A DNA stretch of 64,000 bases, taken from positions 62,001 to 126,000 of the forward strand of contig NZ_BQHI01000010.1 in assembly GCF_021603585.1 (NCBI RefSeq), given 5' to 3'. The position numbers and the translations under genes are program-made. Each line of letters begins with the position of its first letter. The stretch's first letter is position 1. This stretch comes from Pseudomonas sputi. Its GTDB lineage: Bacteria > Pseudomonadota > Gammaproteobacteria > Pseudomonadales > Pseudomonadaceae. Shown here one piece after another: positions 16,060-25,524 of the stretch. Under the pieces are notes generated by a model. It was given only the letters and a program-made list of their open reading frames with translations. It did not search any database and was not told the origin of the DNA.

Positions 16060-17409
16060 TCAGCGGTCCAGCCTCTTATGATTCTGCCGTTTGGCGGCGT
16101 ACATCACCTGGTCGGCGTGACGAAACAGTTGCTGTTCCTCATCGCCATGCTCGGGATAGCGGGCCACGCCGATGCTCGGTTCGATGTGCAGGTTGTGCCC
16201 GTCCAGGCGCAGGGGTTGCACCAGTACCTGTCGGATTTTTTCCGCCACGCTGTCGGCATCTTCGGCGGCATGGACGCTGTGCAACAGCACCACGAACTCG
16301 TCGCCGCCGATCCGCGCCACGGTGTCGGTCTCGCGCACGCAGCCCTTGAGCCGGTTGGCCACCGCCTGCAACAGCATGTCGCCGACCGTGTGTCCGAAGG
16401 TGTCGTTGACCTGCTTGAAACGGTCCAGATCGACGTAAAGCAGCGCCATGTGCCCGGACCGCTCCCGGGCGCAGGTCAGCGCAGCCTTGAGGCGTTCACG
16501 CAGCAATTCGCGGTTGGGCAACTGGGTCAGTTGATCGTATTGCGCCATGCGTCGCAGGCGGGCGTGCAGTTGTTGGCGCTCGATGGCGGTGGCGACCTGG
16601 GCGCAGACGTATTGCAGCAATTCCTTGTCGCGTTCGGTGTAGCGCTCGCCGCCGGGCAGGCTTTTGACGATCAGCGCGCCAATGGTGCGGTCTTTCGAGC
16701 TCAGCGGTACGCCGAGCCAGCACGGCGATTGTTGCCCCGCCACCAGCGCAGCGAACTCCGGCGGCGCGTGGGGGCAATCCGGGGTCAGGAGGATTGGCTG
16801 GCCGCTGCGAATCACTTGCGCGCACAGGCGTCCGGTGACAGTGCCGGGTTGCTCTGGTTGCAACTCGTCATCGTCGACGTGATAGGGGAAATTCAGCTGC
16901 GCGCAATGCTCGTCGTACAGCGCCACGGAGAAATTCAGCGCCGGCAGCCACTCGCCGATGATCAGGTGAATGCGCTTGAACAGCGCCAGCAGATCCTCCG
17001 CCGCGTGCGCCGCTTCGGAGATGGCGTACAGCGCCGCCTGACGCGACTCGGCCAATTTGCGCTCGGTGATGTCCCGGGCGACGGCGATGCGCAGTTGGTC
17101 GACTTCCGACCAGCGCGCCGACCACAGGATATGCACGACGCTGCCATCCTTGCGCACGTAGCGGTTTTCGAAATTGTGCTTGGGCTCGCCGCCCATGATG
17201 TCGCTGGCGGCGGCCAGGGTGCGCTCCCGGTCGGCCGGGTAGACGTAGTCGATCATCGACTGGCCGATCAGTTCGTCAGGCGTGTAGCCGAGAATCCGCT
17301 CGCAGGCCGCGCTGACAAAAACGAAACGGCCCTGCTTGTCCACGGCACAGACGGCGTCCAGCAACAGATCGATGTAACTCGCCAACGGCGTGGAATTTCG
17401 GCTTTCCAT
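16060..17409 (-). CDS. diguanylate cyclase, PAS-GAF-GGDEF
   Basis: Predicted soluble cyclic di-GMP synthase of 449 residues. A PAS domain spans about 10-120 (ends ARDITERKLAE), GAF about 128-280, and GGDEF about 285-449. The GGDEF motif is intact at 368-372 and an I-site RETD sits at 359-362, five residues before it. No membrane helices, so it senses a cytoplasmic or redox/ligand cue. It is a single gene with no obvious partner. Confidence 0.9.
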   Translation of the reverse strand: MESRNSTPLASYIDLLLDAVCAVDKQGRFVFVSAACERILGYTPDELIGQSMIDYVYPADRERTLAAASDIMGGEPKHNFENRYVRKDGSVVHILWSARWSEVDQLRIAVARDITERKLAESRQAALYAISEAAHAAEDLLALFKRIHLIIGEWLPALNFSVALYDEHCAQLNFPYHVDDDELQPEQPGTVTGRLCAQVIRSGQPILLTPDCPHAPPEFAALVAGQQSPCWLGVPLSSKDRTIGALIVKSLPGGERYTERDKELLQYVCAQVATAIERQQLHARLRRMAQYDQLTQLPNRELLRERLKAALTCARERSGHMALLYVDLDRFKQVNDTFGHTVGDMLLQAVANRLKGCVRETDTVARIGGDEFVVLLHSVHAAEDADSVAEKIRQVLVQPLRLDGHNLHIEPSIGVARYPEHGDEEQQLFRHADQVMYAAKRQNHKRLDR

Positions 17410-17486
17410 GGTTCAGAAAAGGTGTCCGGACAATGCAGCACTGTTCAACCATCCGTGACCTCGAACTCGCATCCCAGCGAATGTTT

Positions 17487-18125
17487 TCAAGCCTTGTTCG
17501 GCATCAACCCCGGCAGCGCATGCGCCAGCGCGTTGATGGCAAAACCGATGAACATGATCCCGCACAACCGGGTGATCGCCAGTTCATGGCGCTGGTACAG
17601 CGTACGCACCTGCCGCGCCCCGACGATGCCAATGAGGATAGCGTAGGCGAGCAATCCGCCGAGGAAACTCAAGGCGATCAGCATCGGCAGCATCGACCAG
17701 TTGAGCAGTTCGGCGCGGCTCGACAGCAATGCGGTGAATGTGGCCACCGCCACCGGGTAGGCCTTGGGGTTGGTCAGGCCAAACAGGATGCCGTGCCAGA
17801 ACGGCTGACGCGCTGCGCCCTGCGGCTGCTCGCCGTTGCTGCGCTTGGCCCGCACCGCACGCCAGCCGAGCCAGAACAGGTACAGGCCGCTGAGTACGCC
17901 GAGCACATCGAATGCGGTGCTGCCGATTTCCCGGGCGCCGACAATCGCGATCAGCGCGGTGCTGCACCAGATCACATCCCCCAGCAGGTGCCCGCACAGA
18001 AACCCCGCCCCGGCCCGCCGCCCTCGCGCGGCGCCGATGCCGAACACCGCCAGCACGCCCGGCCCCGGCGTGATGCCGTAGATGAACCCCGAAGCCAGCA
18101 CGGCCATTAGCAACGATGGAGTCAT
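17487..18125 (-). CDS. LysE/RhtB family amino-acid exporter
   Basis: A 212-residue inner-membrane protein with about six hydrophobic helices. The N-terminal FIYGITPGPGVLAVFGIGAARGRRAG block is the LysE-family signature, and the KAYPVAVATFTALL helix is typical of RhtB members. It likely exports amino acids or derivatives. fosA lies upstream on the same strand, 60 bases away. Confidence 0.85.
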   Translation of the reverse strand: MTPSLLMAVLASGFIYGITPGPGVLAVFGIGAARGRRAGAGFLCGHLLGDVIWCSTALIAIVGAREIGSTAFDVLGVLSGLYLFWLGWRAVRAKRSNGEQPQGAARQPFWHGILFGLTNPKAYPVAVATFTALLSSRAELLNWSMLPMLIALSFLGGLLAYAILIGIVGARQVRTLYQRHELAITRLCGIMFIGFAINALAHALPGLMPNKA

Positions 18126-18185
18126 GGAAAACCTGCAAGTCCCGGAAAACGTGGCCGCCAGTCTATCCCAGCGTCCGGCGAATGT

Positions 18186-18602
18186 TCACGGCTCGTTGAA
18201 AAAACCCATGCCCGCGTAGGTTTTTTGCCGACACGCGGCCAGTCGCGAGGCCAGATCGCCGACATGGGCCTCGAGTTTATGACCGTCCGGGTCGAGGAAG
18301 TAGAACGACGCACCTTCGCTGCGGTTGTCGCGCCATTCCTGCACGTTGGCGGCACGAAGCTGCTGTACGAACAGTGGAAAATCCTCAGCGCCAATGCTGA
18401 AGGCGTAGTGGGTGTAGTCGGCGGCGGGGTCGGGATGGCGCTTCGGATCAAGGGACAGGCATAACCACAGGCCCGGAAGCGACAGGTAGGCTCCGGCGTC
18501 CCAGGTGGCCTCGACTCGCAGCTTCAGGATGTCGCGGTAGAACGCGAGGCTGCGGTCCAGGTCGGTGACGGCGAGGGTCAGGTGGTTGAGGCCGGTGAGC
18601 AT
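18186..18602 (-). CDS. fosA: FosA glutathione transferase (fosfomycin resistance)
   Basis: A VOC-fold metalloenzyme of 138 residues that adds glutathione to fosfomycin. Metal ligands are in place: His7, His65 and Glu111, and Thr9 and Arg120 match fosfomycin-contact positions. The position of P. aeruginosa Lys90 is Arg91 here (EWRDNRSEG), a conservative change that might affect efficiency. Chromosomal fosA is intrinsic in many pseudomonads, and nothing suggests mobility. Confidence 0.9.
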   Translation of the reverse strand: MLTGLNHLTLAVTDLDRSLAFYRDILKLRVEATWDAGAYLSLPGLWLCLSLDPKRHPDPAADYTHYAFSIGAEDFPLFVQQLRAANVQEWRDNRSEGASFYFLDPDGHKLEAHVGDLASRLAACRQKTYAGMGFFNEP

Positions 18603-18605
18603 CGG

Positions 18606-19322
18606 TCAGTAACCTCTGAGGTCTTCGGGGACGGTGTATTGCTTGCCGTCGTAGGTCAGGGTGATTTGGGTTTTCTTCAGTGGGGAATCCTGGGAAACGC
18701 ATTCCTTACCGGCCTTGACGGTTTTCATCGCCGTGCCGCTTGAGGTGATGATCAGGTCGGAATAGCCATTGTGGCTGGTCGGGCCGATTTCCAAGGTTCG
18801 GCGGATTTGCTGACCTTCACCTTCGCATTCATCCATCCACTCACCATGGTTCTTGTAGACCACCAGACCTTCCAGTACCGGGCGCAGTTTGCCACCTTCA
18901 CGCACATACAGCGCCAGATCGGTTTTTTCGTATGGATTGGCGCGGGAGCTGTGCTCGAACTTCGAACGCAAACCAAAGGCACGGACATCCGGAGCCAGCC
19001 TGTAGCGGGCAGTGTCGATCACCAGATCGTCGAACCGGATGGCATCAGAGTTGTAGGCCCCGGGTTTGGAGTAAGTGGCAATCGGTTTGGCGTTGGTGCT
19101 GTTCAGCACCGCCAGATCCAGATCAAACACGCCCGCATCGTCATTACCGGCATCCGGTACATAAGTGGACTTGAGGGCAATCACCTGCTCCTTGAACGCC
19201 GGCCATGGTTTGCAGCGCGAGAGCGATTGGTCGTCATGCTTCTTTGTTACGCAGGCCGGTTGCGCCTGGGCGGTGATCGCGAAAAAGCTGAGGGCGATGA
19301 AAAGTCGGGTTGGGGTGAGCAT
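18606..19322 (-). CDS. secreted protein of unknown family (paralogue of next gene)
   Basis: 238 residues beginning with a signal peptide (MLTPTRLFIALSFFAITAQA). It shares a colinear set of motifs with the neighbouring gene at 19358: CKPWPAF, FDLDLAVL, DTARYRLAPDVRAFGLR, LALYVREGGKLRPVL and GEW...C. The two are thus tandem duplicates that have diverged. The Cys pairs suggest disulfides in the periplasm. I do not recognise the family. The 36-base gap to the upstream paralogue suggests one operon. Confidence 0.7.
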   Translation of the reverse strand: MLTPTRLFIALSFFAITAQAQPACVTKKHDDQSLSRCKPWPAFKEQVIALKSTYVPDAGNDDAGVFDLDLAVLNSTNAKPIATYSKPGAYNSDAIRFDDLVIDTARYRLAPDVRAFGLRSKFEHSSRANPYEKTDLALYVREGGKLRPVLEGLVVYKNHGEWMDECEGEGQQIRRTLEIGPTSHNGYSDLIITSSGTAMKTVKAGKECVSQDSPLKKTQITLTYDGKQYTVPEDLRGY

Positions 19323-19357
19323 TGTTCTTCCTTGATAAAAGTCGCGTTGGTTCTGTA

Positions 19358-20095
19358 TCACTCGATCGCCTGGAAACCTTTAGGCAAGACGTAGGATTTT
19401 CCGTCGTAGCGAAGGGTCGTCAACACCGGGCTGCCGACACTGGTTTTATCTTCGCAGGCATCCCCCTCTCCCACACTAGTCGTATCTGTTTGCTGGGTTT
19501 TGACAATCAGATCCGCATAGCCGTGAGAGCTGGTTTTAGCGATTTCGACTGTCCTCGAAATCTCGAAACGCTGGCTATCGCAATTGCCATCCCATTCGCC
19601 GCCATACTCATAAACAACCAACTGACGCAGGACCGGGCGTAACTTTTCGCCCTCTCTCACGTAGAGCGAGAGTTGAGTTTCATCCACCGGAGTAAGACGA
19701 GATCCGTTTGAAAGCCGCACTCGGACACCAAACGCTCGAAGGTCAGAAGTGAGCTTGTAACGGGCAGTATCAAGAGTCAGCTCATACACCGCCACACCAT
19801 TTTGCTCAAACGCAGCGGCTTGGTGATAGGTAGCAAGTGGATCTGTTTTGCCGTCCTGAAAAACTGACAAGTCGAAGTCATAGATGCCGTTCGAGTCGAC
19901 ATCACCCGGCGTAGGTTTACGCTTGAACAGAGCCTTGGCGCCAATAGTCAACCCCGGATACGCCGGCCATTCCTTGCATACGGAATAGTCCAGCTCTCCC
20001 GTCACCGGCGCAGGCACACAATCAGCCAACACCTGCCCCGCCATCATCGCCCCACACAGCGCCACCCAACCAACGACCCCAGACTTCAATGTCAC
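19358..20095 (-). CDS. secreted protein of unknown family (tandem paralogue)
   Basis: 245 residues with signal peptide (cleavage near VLADC). It carries the same motif order as the gene at 18606: CKEWPAY, YDFDLSVF, DTARYKLTSDLRAFGVR, LSLYVREGEKLRPVL, GEWDGNC and HGYADLI. It is visibly less GC-rich than the surrounding core genes. Function unknown; the predicted all-beta character is a guess from alternating hydrophobics. Confidence 0.7.
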   Translation of the reverse strand: MTLKSGVVGWVALCGAMMAGQVLADCVPAPVTGELDYSVCKEWPAYPGLTIGAKALFKRKPTPGDVDSNGIYDFDLSVFQDGKTDPLATYHQAAAFEQNGVAVYELTLDTARYKLTSDLRAFGVRVRLSNGSRLTPVDETQLSLYVREGEKLRPVLRQLVVYEYGGEWDGNCDSQRFEISRTVEIAKTSSHGYADLIVKTQQTDTTSVGEGDACEDKTSVGSPVLTTLRYDGKSYVLPKGFQAIE

Positions 20096-20115
20096 GCCCC
20101 GCTCCTTGATGTTTT

Positions 20116-21018
20116 TCAGCCGCGCACTATCCCCTGCTCAATCCGCCGATTCAACCAGTTCAACGCCTGATCCCCGCCCCGCCGCTTGTGCCATGCCGAC
20201 ACAAACGTGAACGGCGCAATTTCAAACGGCGGCGGCACGACGATCAGCGATTCGTCATCCACCTCGTTCAACGCCCGCGAAGCGACGGTCAGGATCAGAT
20301 CCGTGCCGCTGATGAACCGCGGCGCGACGCTCCAGTGCGGCAGGCTGATGGCGACGCGGCGGCGTTCGCGAAGAGCGGTCAGGGTGCGTTCGATTTCCGG
20401 GGTGCCGCTGCCGCGCATTTCCAGCAAGACATGGGGACGGGAGAGATAGGTTGGCAGGTCGAGCTGGCCGTCTTCCGGCAGGCTCTGGCGATCCAGGAGG
20501 CAGACGTAGCGCTCCTCGAACAGCGGCGAGCTGCGCAATTCGCCGGGCAATTCCGGGAGTACGCCGGCGGCGAGGTCGATGTCGCCGTTGAGCAAACCTT
20601 CGACCATGCCTTCGCGGCTGGCGTGGCTGATTTGCAGATCGATGCCCGGCGCTTCCTTGCGTAGCGTGCGAATCAGGCCAGGCAGAATGATCGCCGCGCC
20701 GTAGTCCGACATCGCAAGCCGAAAGGTCCGTCGGGCGCTGGCCGGATCAAAGGTGTTCGGCGCCAGCAGCGATTGCACCTGGGCCAGGGTTTCGGCCAGC
20801 GGCGCCGCCAGTTCCAGCGCCCGAGCGGTGGGGACCAATCCCGAACCGGCCCGCACCAGCAGCGGATCGCCGAGCAAGTCACGCAGACGCGCCAACGCGT
20901 GGCTGACCGCCGGTTGACTCAGGTGCAGGCGCTCAGCGGCGCGGGTCACGTGTTGTTCGCCGAGCAAGGCGTCGAGGATCACCAGCAGGTTGAGGTCGAT
21001 GCGGCGCAGATCATTCAT
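20116..21018 (-). CDS. LysR-type transcriptional regulator
   Basis: 300 residues: an N-terminal winged HTH (residues 1-60; LHLSQPAVSHALARLRDLLGD in part) and a C-terminal effector domain. The start MNDLRRIDLNLL is typical; ATG 21027, three codons upstream, is possible. It is divergent from a small DMT permease gene with an 87-base shared promoter region, so it probably controls that gene. Confidence 0.87.
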   Translation of the reverse strand: MNDLRRIDLNLLVILDALLGEQHVTRAAERLHLSQPAVSHALARLRDLLGDPLLVRAGSGLVPTARALELAAPLAETLAQVQSLLAPNTFDPASARRTFRLAMSDYGAAIILPGLIRTLRKEAPGIDLQISHASREGMVEGLLNGDIDLAAGVLPELPGELRSSPLFEERYVCLLDRQSLPEDGQLDLPTYLSRPHVLLEMRGSGTPEIERTLTALRERRRVAISLPHWSVAPRFISGTDLILTVASRALNEVDDESLIVVPPPFEIAPFTFVSAWHKRRGGDQALNWLNRRIEQGIVRG

Positions 21019-21105
21019 TCGATGCATGTTCCGAATACCAAAACAGAATTTAAATCTGCGCGACGAATACCCTAGAGTCCAGCAAAACCTTGCCGGAGAA
21101 CGATC

Positions 21106-21594
21106 ATGGGAACGATGCAGTGGGTCGGTTTGCTGCTGTTGGCGGTATTTGCCGGGGCGGTGGTGCCGTTTCAGAGTGCGATCAATATCAATCTGGCGCG
21201 GGGGTTGGGGCATCCGCTGTGGGCGACGTTCACCTCGCTGGTGGTGAGCGTGCTGGTGTTGTTGCCGGTGATTGTCGTCTTGCGCTTGCCACTGCCGTCG
21301 CCGTCCCTTCTCGGCAAATTGCCGCTGTGGATGTGGACCGGCGGGGCGTTCGGGGTGTGCTTCGTGGCCTTGGCGGTGGTGTTGCTGCCGAAACTGGGGG
21401 CTTCGGGATTTCTGGCGCTGGCCCTGGCCGGGCAAATGTTCACGTCAATCGTGCTGGATCACTTCGGCCTGTTCGGGCTGGTGGAGAAGCATCTGACATT
21501 GCCGCGCGTATTCGGCGCGGTGCTATTGATGGCGGGGGTGGTGCTGATCCAGTTCTCCCCGGCGCTGGAGAAGAGCGCCAGAGCCGTCGGATAA
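21106..21594 (+). CDS. DMT family permease, DUF606/YdcZ type
   Basis: A 162-residue membrane protein with about five helices. The N-terminal AVFAGAVVPFQSAININLAR block is characteristic of the half-size DUF606 transporters. A GGAGA site precedes the ATG. Substrate unknown, and divergence from the LysR gene suggests co-regulation. Half-size members often act as dimers, but no second copy is adjacent. Confidence 0.8.
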   Translation: MGTMQWVGLLLLAVFAGAVVPFQSAININLARGLGHPLWATFTSLVVSVLVLLPVIVVLRLPLPSPSLLGKLPLWMWTGGAFGVCFVALAVVLLPKLGASGFLALALAGQMFTSIVLDHFGLFGLVEKHLTLPRVFGAVLLMAGVVLIQFSPALEKSARAVG

Positions 21595-21803
21595 GGGTTC
21601 AAGCGTAGGCACTCCAGCGCCGGGTTTGTCGGTTTTTTCATCGCCTCACAGGCCGGCAGGGTTTCGCCCTACAAGCAAATCTCCAACAGCCCTCAATGCT
21701 ATCGGACACAGCCGATTCTGAGCCTGTGTAGCTCTCTGTAAAGTCTGGCAACACACACAAATTGAAACACCCCATGGATTGCCACGCTCAAGGAGAGCTG
21801 CCT

Positions 21804-23039
21804 TTGAATCATCTGCCGGAATCCGCCCACTTCTTCTCCAATTACCGCAAAGTCATCGCACTGGCGGACCACGATTGGGAAGCCGCCGAAGCTGGAAAAA
21901 TTGCCGCCCTCAACGTCGAGGTCAAAGGCTGCAATCGCTTGCTCGATCAGCACGGGCGCCAGCTCCATCATTTTTGCACCACGTCCTATCTGGGCCTCGA
22001 CCACCACCCTGCCCTGCTGGAAGGCGCCATCGCGGCGCTGCGTGAAACCGGGACACTGCGCGTTGCCAACTCGAAAAACCGCTGCAAGCTGGCGCTGCTC
22101 GCTCAATACGAAAACGAGCTGTCGCAATTGTTTGGCGCGGTGTGCCTGAGCAGTCTGTCCTGCAGCGCCGCGAGCGCTGGCATCCTGCCGTTGCTGGCCA
22201 GTGGCGTGTTTACACACAACCGTCCCCCAGTGATGGTGTTCGATCGCCTGGCCCACTATTCGATGCATCACCTGAAAGCCAGTTGCGCCGACGAAACCCA
22301 GGTACTGACCTGCCCTCACAACGACATGGATTTTCTCGAATCGGTGTGCCAGCGTCACTCCACCGTCGCCTATGTCGCCGACGGTGCCTACAGCATGGGT
22401 GGCGTGGCCAATCTGGACGGTCTTCTGTATCTGAAGGAGCGTTACGGCCTGTTTCTTTATCTCGATGACTCCCATGCGTTGTCGGCGGTCGGCAGCAACG
22501 GCGCCGGTCTGGTACGGCCAAGAATGCCGGCGCTGGAAGAGGACTGCCTGATCGTCGCCTCACTGGCCAAATCGTTCGGGGCCAGCGGCGGGCTGGTGAT
22601 GCTCGGGAATGAGCGGCAGAGGAAGTTGATCCAGCGTTACGGCAGGCCGAGCAACTGGTCGCAAAGCCTCAATTGCGCGGCCATTGGTGCCGGCCTCGCG
22701 TCGATCCAGCTGCATCGCAGTGCAGAATTGAAGGCCTTGCAGGTTCGGCTCCAGGCCAATATTCGCCTGTTCGACAGCCTGTTGAGCACCGAACAGCACA
22801 GCAGCCCCATGGCCATCCGCTTGATCCACTGCGGCGAGGCCACTCTGGCCACCCGAATCGCGATTGAACTGGCCGAGCACGGTTTTTTCACGAGCGCGGT
22901 GTTTTTCCCGGTGGTCGCCCAAGGCAAAGCCGCGATCCGCGTTACCCTGCGCGCCGACATGGAATCGACCCTGATCCACCACTTCTGTGATTTGATCACC
23001 GGATTGTTACTGACTCACAGCGGCCATCGCGACCGCTGA
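21804..23039 (+). CDS. alpha-oxoamine synthase-like PLP enzyme
   Basis: A fold-type I PLP enzyme of the BioF/KBL/SPT/CqsA group, which condenses an amino acid with an acyl-CoA or acyl-ACP to give an alpha-aminoketone. In the 411-residue protein, the PLP lysine is Lys256 in SLAKSFGASGG, and DDSHALSAVGSNGAG (221-235) is the cofactor and acceptor region. The TTG start at 21804 is chosen because AAGGAG lies about 8 bases before it; ATG 21774 in frame has no such site. It is not in a bio or kbl operon. An MFS exporter gene follows 17 bases downstream, pointing to a secreted product. The exact reaction is unknown. Confidence 0.8.
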   Translation: MNHLPESAHFFSNYRKVIALADHDWEAAEAGKIAALNVEVKGCNRLLDQHGRQLHHFCTTSYLGLDHHPALLEGAIAALRETGTLRVANSKNRCKLALLAQYENELSQLFGAVCLSSLSCSAASAGILPLLASGVFTHNRPPVMVFDRLAHYSMHHLKASCADETQVLTCPHNDMDFLESVCQRHSTVAYVADGAYSMGGVANLDGLLYLKERYGLFLYLDDSHALSAVGSNGAGLVRPRMPALEEDCLIVASLAKSFGASGGLVMLGNERQRKLIQRYGRPSNWSQSLNCAAIGAGLASIQLHRSAELKALQVRLQANIRLFDSLLSTEQHSSPMAIRLIHCGEATLATRIAIELAEHGFFTSAVFFPVVAQGKAAIRVTLRADMESTLIHHFCDLITGLLLTHSGHRDR

Positions 23040-23056
23040 ACCTTCACGGACGCCTC

Positions 23057-24223
23057 ATGAACCCCAGCCTCATCCTGCTCATCACCTGCTCCACCGTGTT
23101 CCTCGCCCAACTGGGCATGAGCATTTACTTGCCGGCACTGCCACAGATCGCCGGGCATTTGCAGGTCGATGCACCGCAGGTGGCCTGGGGTTTGTCGCTG
23201 TACCTGGTCGGCATGGCGCTGCCGATGCTGCTGTGGGGCAGTCTGGCCCAGCGCATCGGGCGCAAACCGGTGCTGCTGGCGGCGCTGGGGATTTATGGCC
23301 TGGCGAATCTGGCACTGCCGCTGGGCTCGACACTGGAGTCGTTTCTGCTGCTGCGACTGGTTCAGGGGATCGGCGCCAGCGGCATTTCGGTGATGGCGCG
23401 GGTGTTGATCCGTGACAGCTTCCGGGGCGATCTGCTGGCGAAGGCGCTGTCGTGGATTTCGATTTCGTTCGTTGTCGCGCTCGGGATCGGGCAATACGCC
23501 GGCTCACTCATTCAGGTGACGCTGGGCTGGCAGGCGATCTTTTATCTGCTGGGTGCGGTCAGCCTGTCGATGGCCGCGATGGTCTCGCGCCTGAATTTTC
23601 CGCAACTCGTCGAAGCGCCCGCAACCGCTTCGCCCTGGGCGGTCTACCGAACGATTCTGCTCCATCGGGCGTTTCTTCTGCCGGCGCTCGCGGGCGGTCT
23701 GGGGTATGGCGTGATCATCGCGTTCAACAGCGCTGCACCGTTGATTCTGCAAGGCCCGTTCAATTGGTCGACGACCGACTACGGGCTGCTGGGCTGGCCG
23801 ATCAGTGCGGCGTATTTTCTGGGGGCGCTGGCGGTCAATCGCTTTGTCCTGCGCACCGGTCAACAGCGGTTGATGGCAATGGGGGTTGGGCTGGTGATGG
23901 CCGGCAGTGGGCTGATGCTGGCGGGCAGCCTGTTGGCCAGCTCGGTTGCCTGGCTGCTTTGGCTGCCTTATTGCGTTGCCGTGTTCGGCCAGTCGCTGAA
24001 CTATCCGATCAGCCTGTCACGGGCCAACGATGGCGCGCCGATTGCCGGCGCCTACGCGATGGCCCTGAGCGGGTTCATCCACCAGTTGATGGCGGCGCTG
24101 ATCGGCGCCGTGGCCAGCCTGCTCGCCAGCCCGCAAGCGTGGCCACTGTCGTCGCTGTGCTGCGTTCTGGCGTTGGGCGCGCTGCTCTGCACGAGAGGCA
24201 CGCCCGTTCGCCTGTCCGCTTAA
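23057..24223 (+). CDS. MFS exporter, Bcr/CflA drug-resistance type
   Basis: A 388-residue, 12-helix permease. The [13 protein letters not shown]-terminus and the [14 protein letters not shown] loop 2-3 motif place it in the DHA1 Bcr/CflA group, which exports drugs and small metabolites. It lies 17 bases after the oxoamine synthase gene, so it may export that enzyme's product. Its stop overlaps the stop of the convergent yiaY gene. Confidence 0.85.
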   Translation: MNPSLILLITCSTVFLAQLGMSIYLPALPQIAGHLQVDAPQVAWGLSLYLVGMALPMLLWGSLAQRIGRKPVLLAALGIYGLANLALPLGSTLESFLLLRLVQGIGASGISVMARVLIRDSFRGDLLAKALSWISISFVVALGIGQYAGSLIQVTLGWQAIFYLLGAVSLSMAAMVSRLNFPQLVEAPATASPWAVYRTILLHRAFLLPALAGGLGYGVIIAFNSAAPLILQGPFNWSTTDYGLLGWPISAAYFLGALAVNRFVLRTGQQRLMAMGVGLVMAGSGLMLAGSLLASSVAWLLWLPYCVAVFGQSLNYPISLSRANDGAPIAGAYAMALSGFIHQLMAALIGAVASLLASPQAWPLSSLCCVLALGALLCTRGTPVRLSA

Positions 24224-25368
24224 AACGCGCTGCGGAAAATCTCCTCGATCTGCCGCTGATCCGCTGCGCGCGGATTGGTGAAGCCGCAGGCGTCTTTCAG
24301 GGCGTTGGCGGCGAGCACCGGGATGTCGGTGCACTTGGCGCCCAGATCACGCAGCCCACCGGGAATCTCGACGTCCCTGGCCAGGCAGCGAATCGCATCA
24401 ATCGCGGCTTTTGCGCCCTCCTCCGGACTGAAGCCACGAACGTCGGCGCCCATGGCATGGGCCACGTCGGTCAGACGATCGGCGCAGACCTGCGCGTTGA
24501 ACGTCTGTACATGGGGCAGCAGCACTGCGTTGCACACCCCGTGAGGCAGATCATAGAAACCGCCCAACTGGTGCGCCATCGCATGCACGTACCCAAGGGA
24601 GGCATTGTTGAACGCCATGCCCGCGAGGAACTGCGCATACGCCATGTTTTCCCGTGCGGCCAGGTCGCTGCCGTCGCGCACGGCCAGGCGCAGGTTGTTG
24701 CTGATCAGGGTCATCGCCTTCAGCGCACAGGCATCGGTGATCGGGTTGGCGGCTGTGGAAACGTAGGCTTCGATGGCGTGGGTCAGCGCGTCCATGCCAG
24801 TGGCGGCGGTCAGGCCTTTCGGCATTGCGACCATCAGCGCCGGGTCGTTGACCGACAGCAGCGGCGTGACGTTGCGATCGACGATGGCCATTTTCACGTG
24901 ACGGGTTTCGTCGGTGATGATGCAGAACCGGGTCATCTCGCTGGCGGTGCCGGCGGTGGTGTTGATGGCGATCAGCGGCAATTGGGGTTTGGTCGATTGA
25001 TCGACGCCTTCGTAATCGCGGATCTGCCCGCCGTTGGTGGCGCACAACGCGATGCCCTTGGCGCAGTCGTGGGGCGAGCCGCCGCCGAGGGACACGACGA
25101 AGTCGCAGCGACTCTCCTTGAGCAGCGCCAGGCCTGACTCGACGTTGGCAATGCTCGGGTTGGGCCTGGCGCCATCGAAGATCACCGAATCAATGTCCTG
25201 CATCGCCAGTTTCTCGGCAATCATCGTCGCCACACCGGCCTTCGCCAGCCCGGCATCGGTGACGATCAACGCCTTGCGAAAACCGTAGTTGCGAATTGCA
25301 TTCATGGCGTCGTCCAGGCAGCCGCTGCCCATGATGTTGACTGCTGGAATGAAAAAGGTGCTGCTCAT
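24220..25368 (-). CDS. yiaY: iron-containing alcohol dehydrogenase YiaY
   Basis: A group III Fe(II)-dependent alcohol dehydrogenase, 382 residues, colinear with E. coli YiaY over its whole length. Characteristic blocks are [16 protein letters not shown] (NAD binding), [17 protein letters not shown], and the metal-ligand region [12 protein letters not shown] and [18 protein letters not shown]. It oxidises short alcohols or threonine-like compounds; the natural substrate is unsure. A GGAG site precedes the ATG. A palindrome and an Anr-like box lie in the upstream region. Confidence 0.9.
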   Translation of the reverse strand: MSSTFFIPAVNIMGSGCLDDAMNAIRNYGFRKALIVTDAGLAKAGVATMIAEKLAMQDIDSVIFDGARPNPSIANVESGLALLKESRCDFVVSLGGGSPHDCAKGIALCATNGGQIRDYEGVDQSTKPQLPLIAINTTAGTASEMTRFCIITDETRHVKMAIVDRNVTPLLSVNDPALMVAMPKGLTAATGMDALTHAIEAYVSTAANPITDACALKAMTLISNNLRLAVRDGSDLAARENMAYAQFLAGMAFNNASLGYVHAMAHQLGGFYDLPHGVCNAVLLPHVQTFNAQVCADRLTDVAHAMGADVRGFSPEEGAKAAIDAIRCLARDVEIPGGLRDLGAKCTDIPVLAANALKDACGFTNPRAADQRQIEEIFRSAF

Positions 25369-25429
25369 GGCGCATCTCCTGACAGGGACCGAGTCGAGTT
25401 CTGCGATTCGGCGGGGTGCACACAGGATC

Positions 25430-25441
25430 GACCGATCGGTC
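25430..25441. promoter_or_regulatory. 12-bp palindrome upstream of yiaY
   Basis: GACCGATCGGTC is a perfect palindrome of the kind bound by TetR-type dimers. It lies 62 bases upstream of yiaY and 84 bases before the divergent DUF4917 gene. No TetR gene is adjacent. Confidence 0.4.
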
Positions 25442-25451
25442 ACCGCGGATG

Positions 25452-25465
25452 TTGATCTGGCTCAA
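25452..25465. promoter_or_regulatory. possible Anr/FNR box
   Basis: TTGATCTGGCTCAA matches TTGAT-N4-ATCAA in 9 of 10 positions. It lies between yiaY and the DUF4917 gene, and oxygen-dependent control of an alcohol dehydrogenase would be plausible. Confidence 0.4.
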
Positions 25466-25524
25466 TGCCCGCTCGTGATAAAGTCGCCGTCCATCTGCCC
25501 CTTAGTTTTGAGACGTGCCCTGCA

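Noticed and set aside
23452-25137. A 561-codon plus-strand frame overlapping the MFS gene and antisense to yiaY
   Set aside because: It crosses two well-supported genes in other frames and shows no family features.
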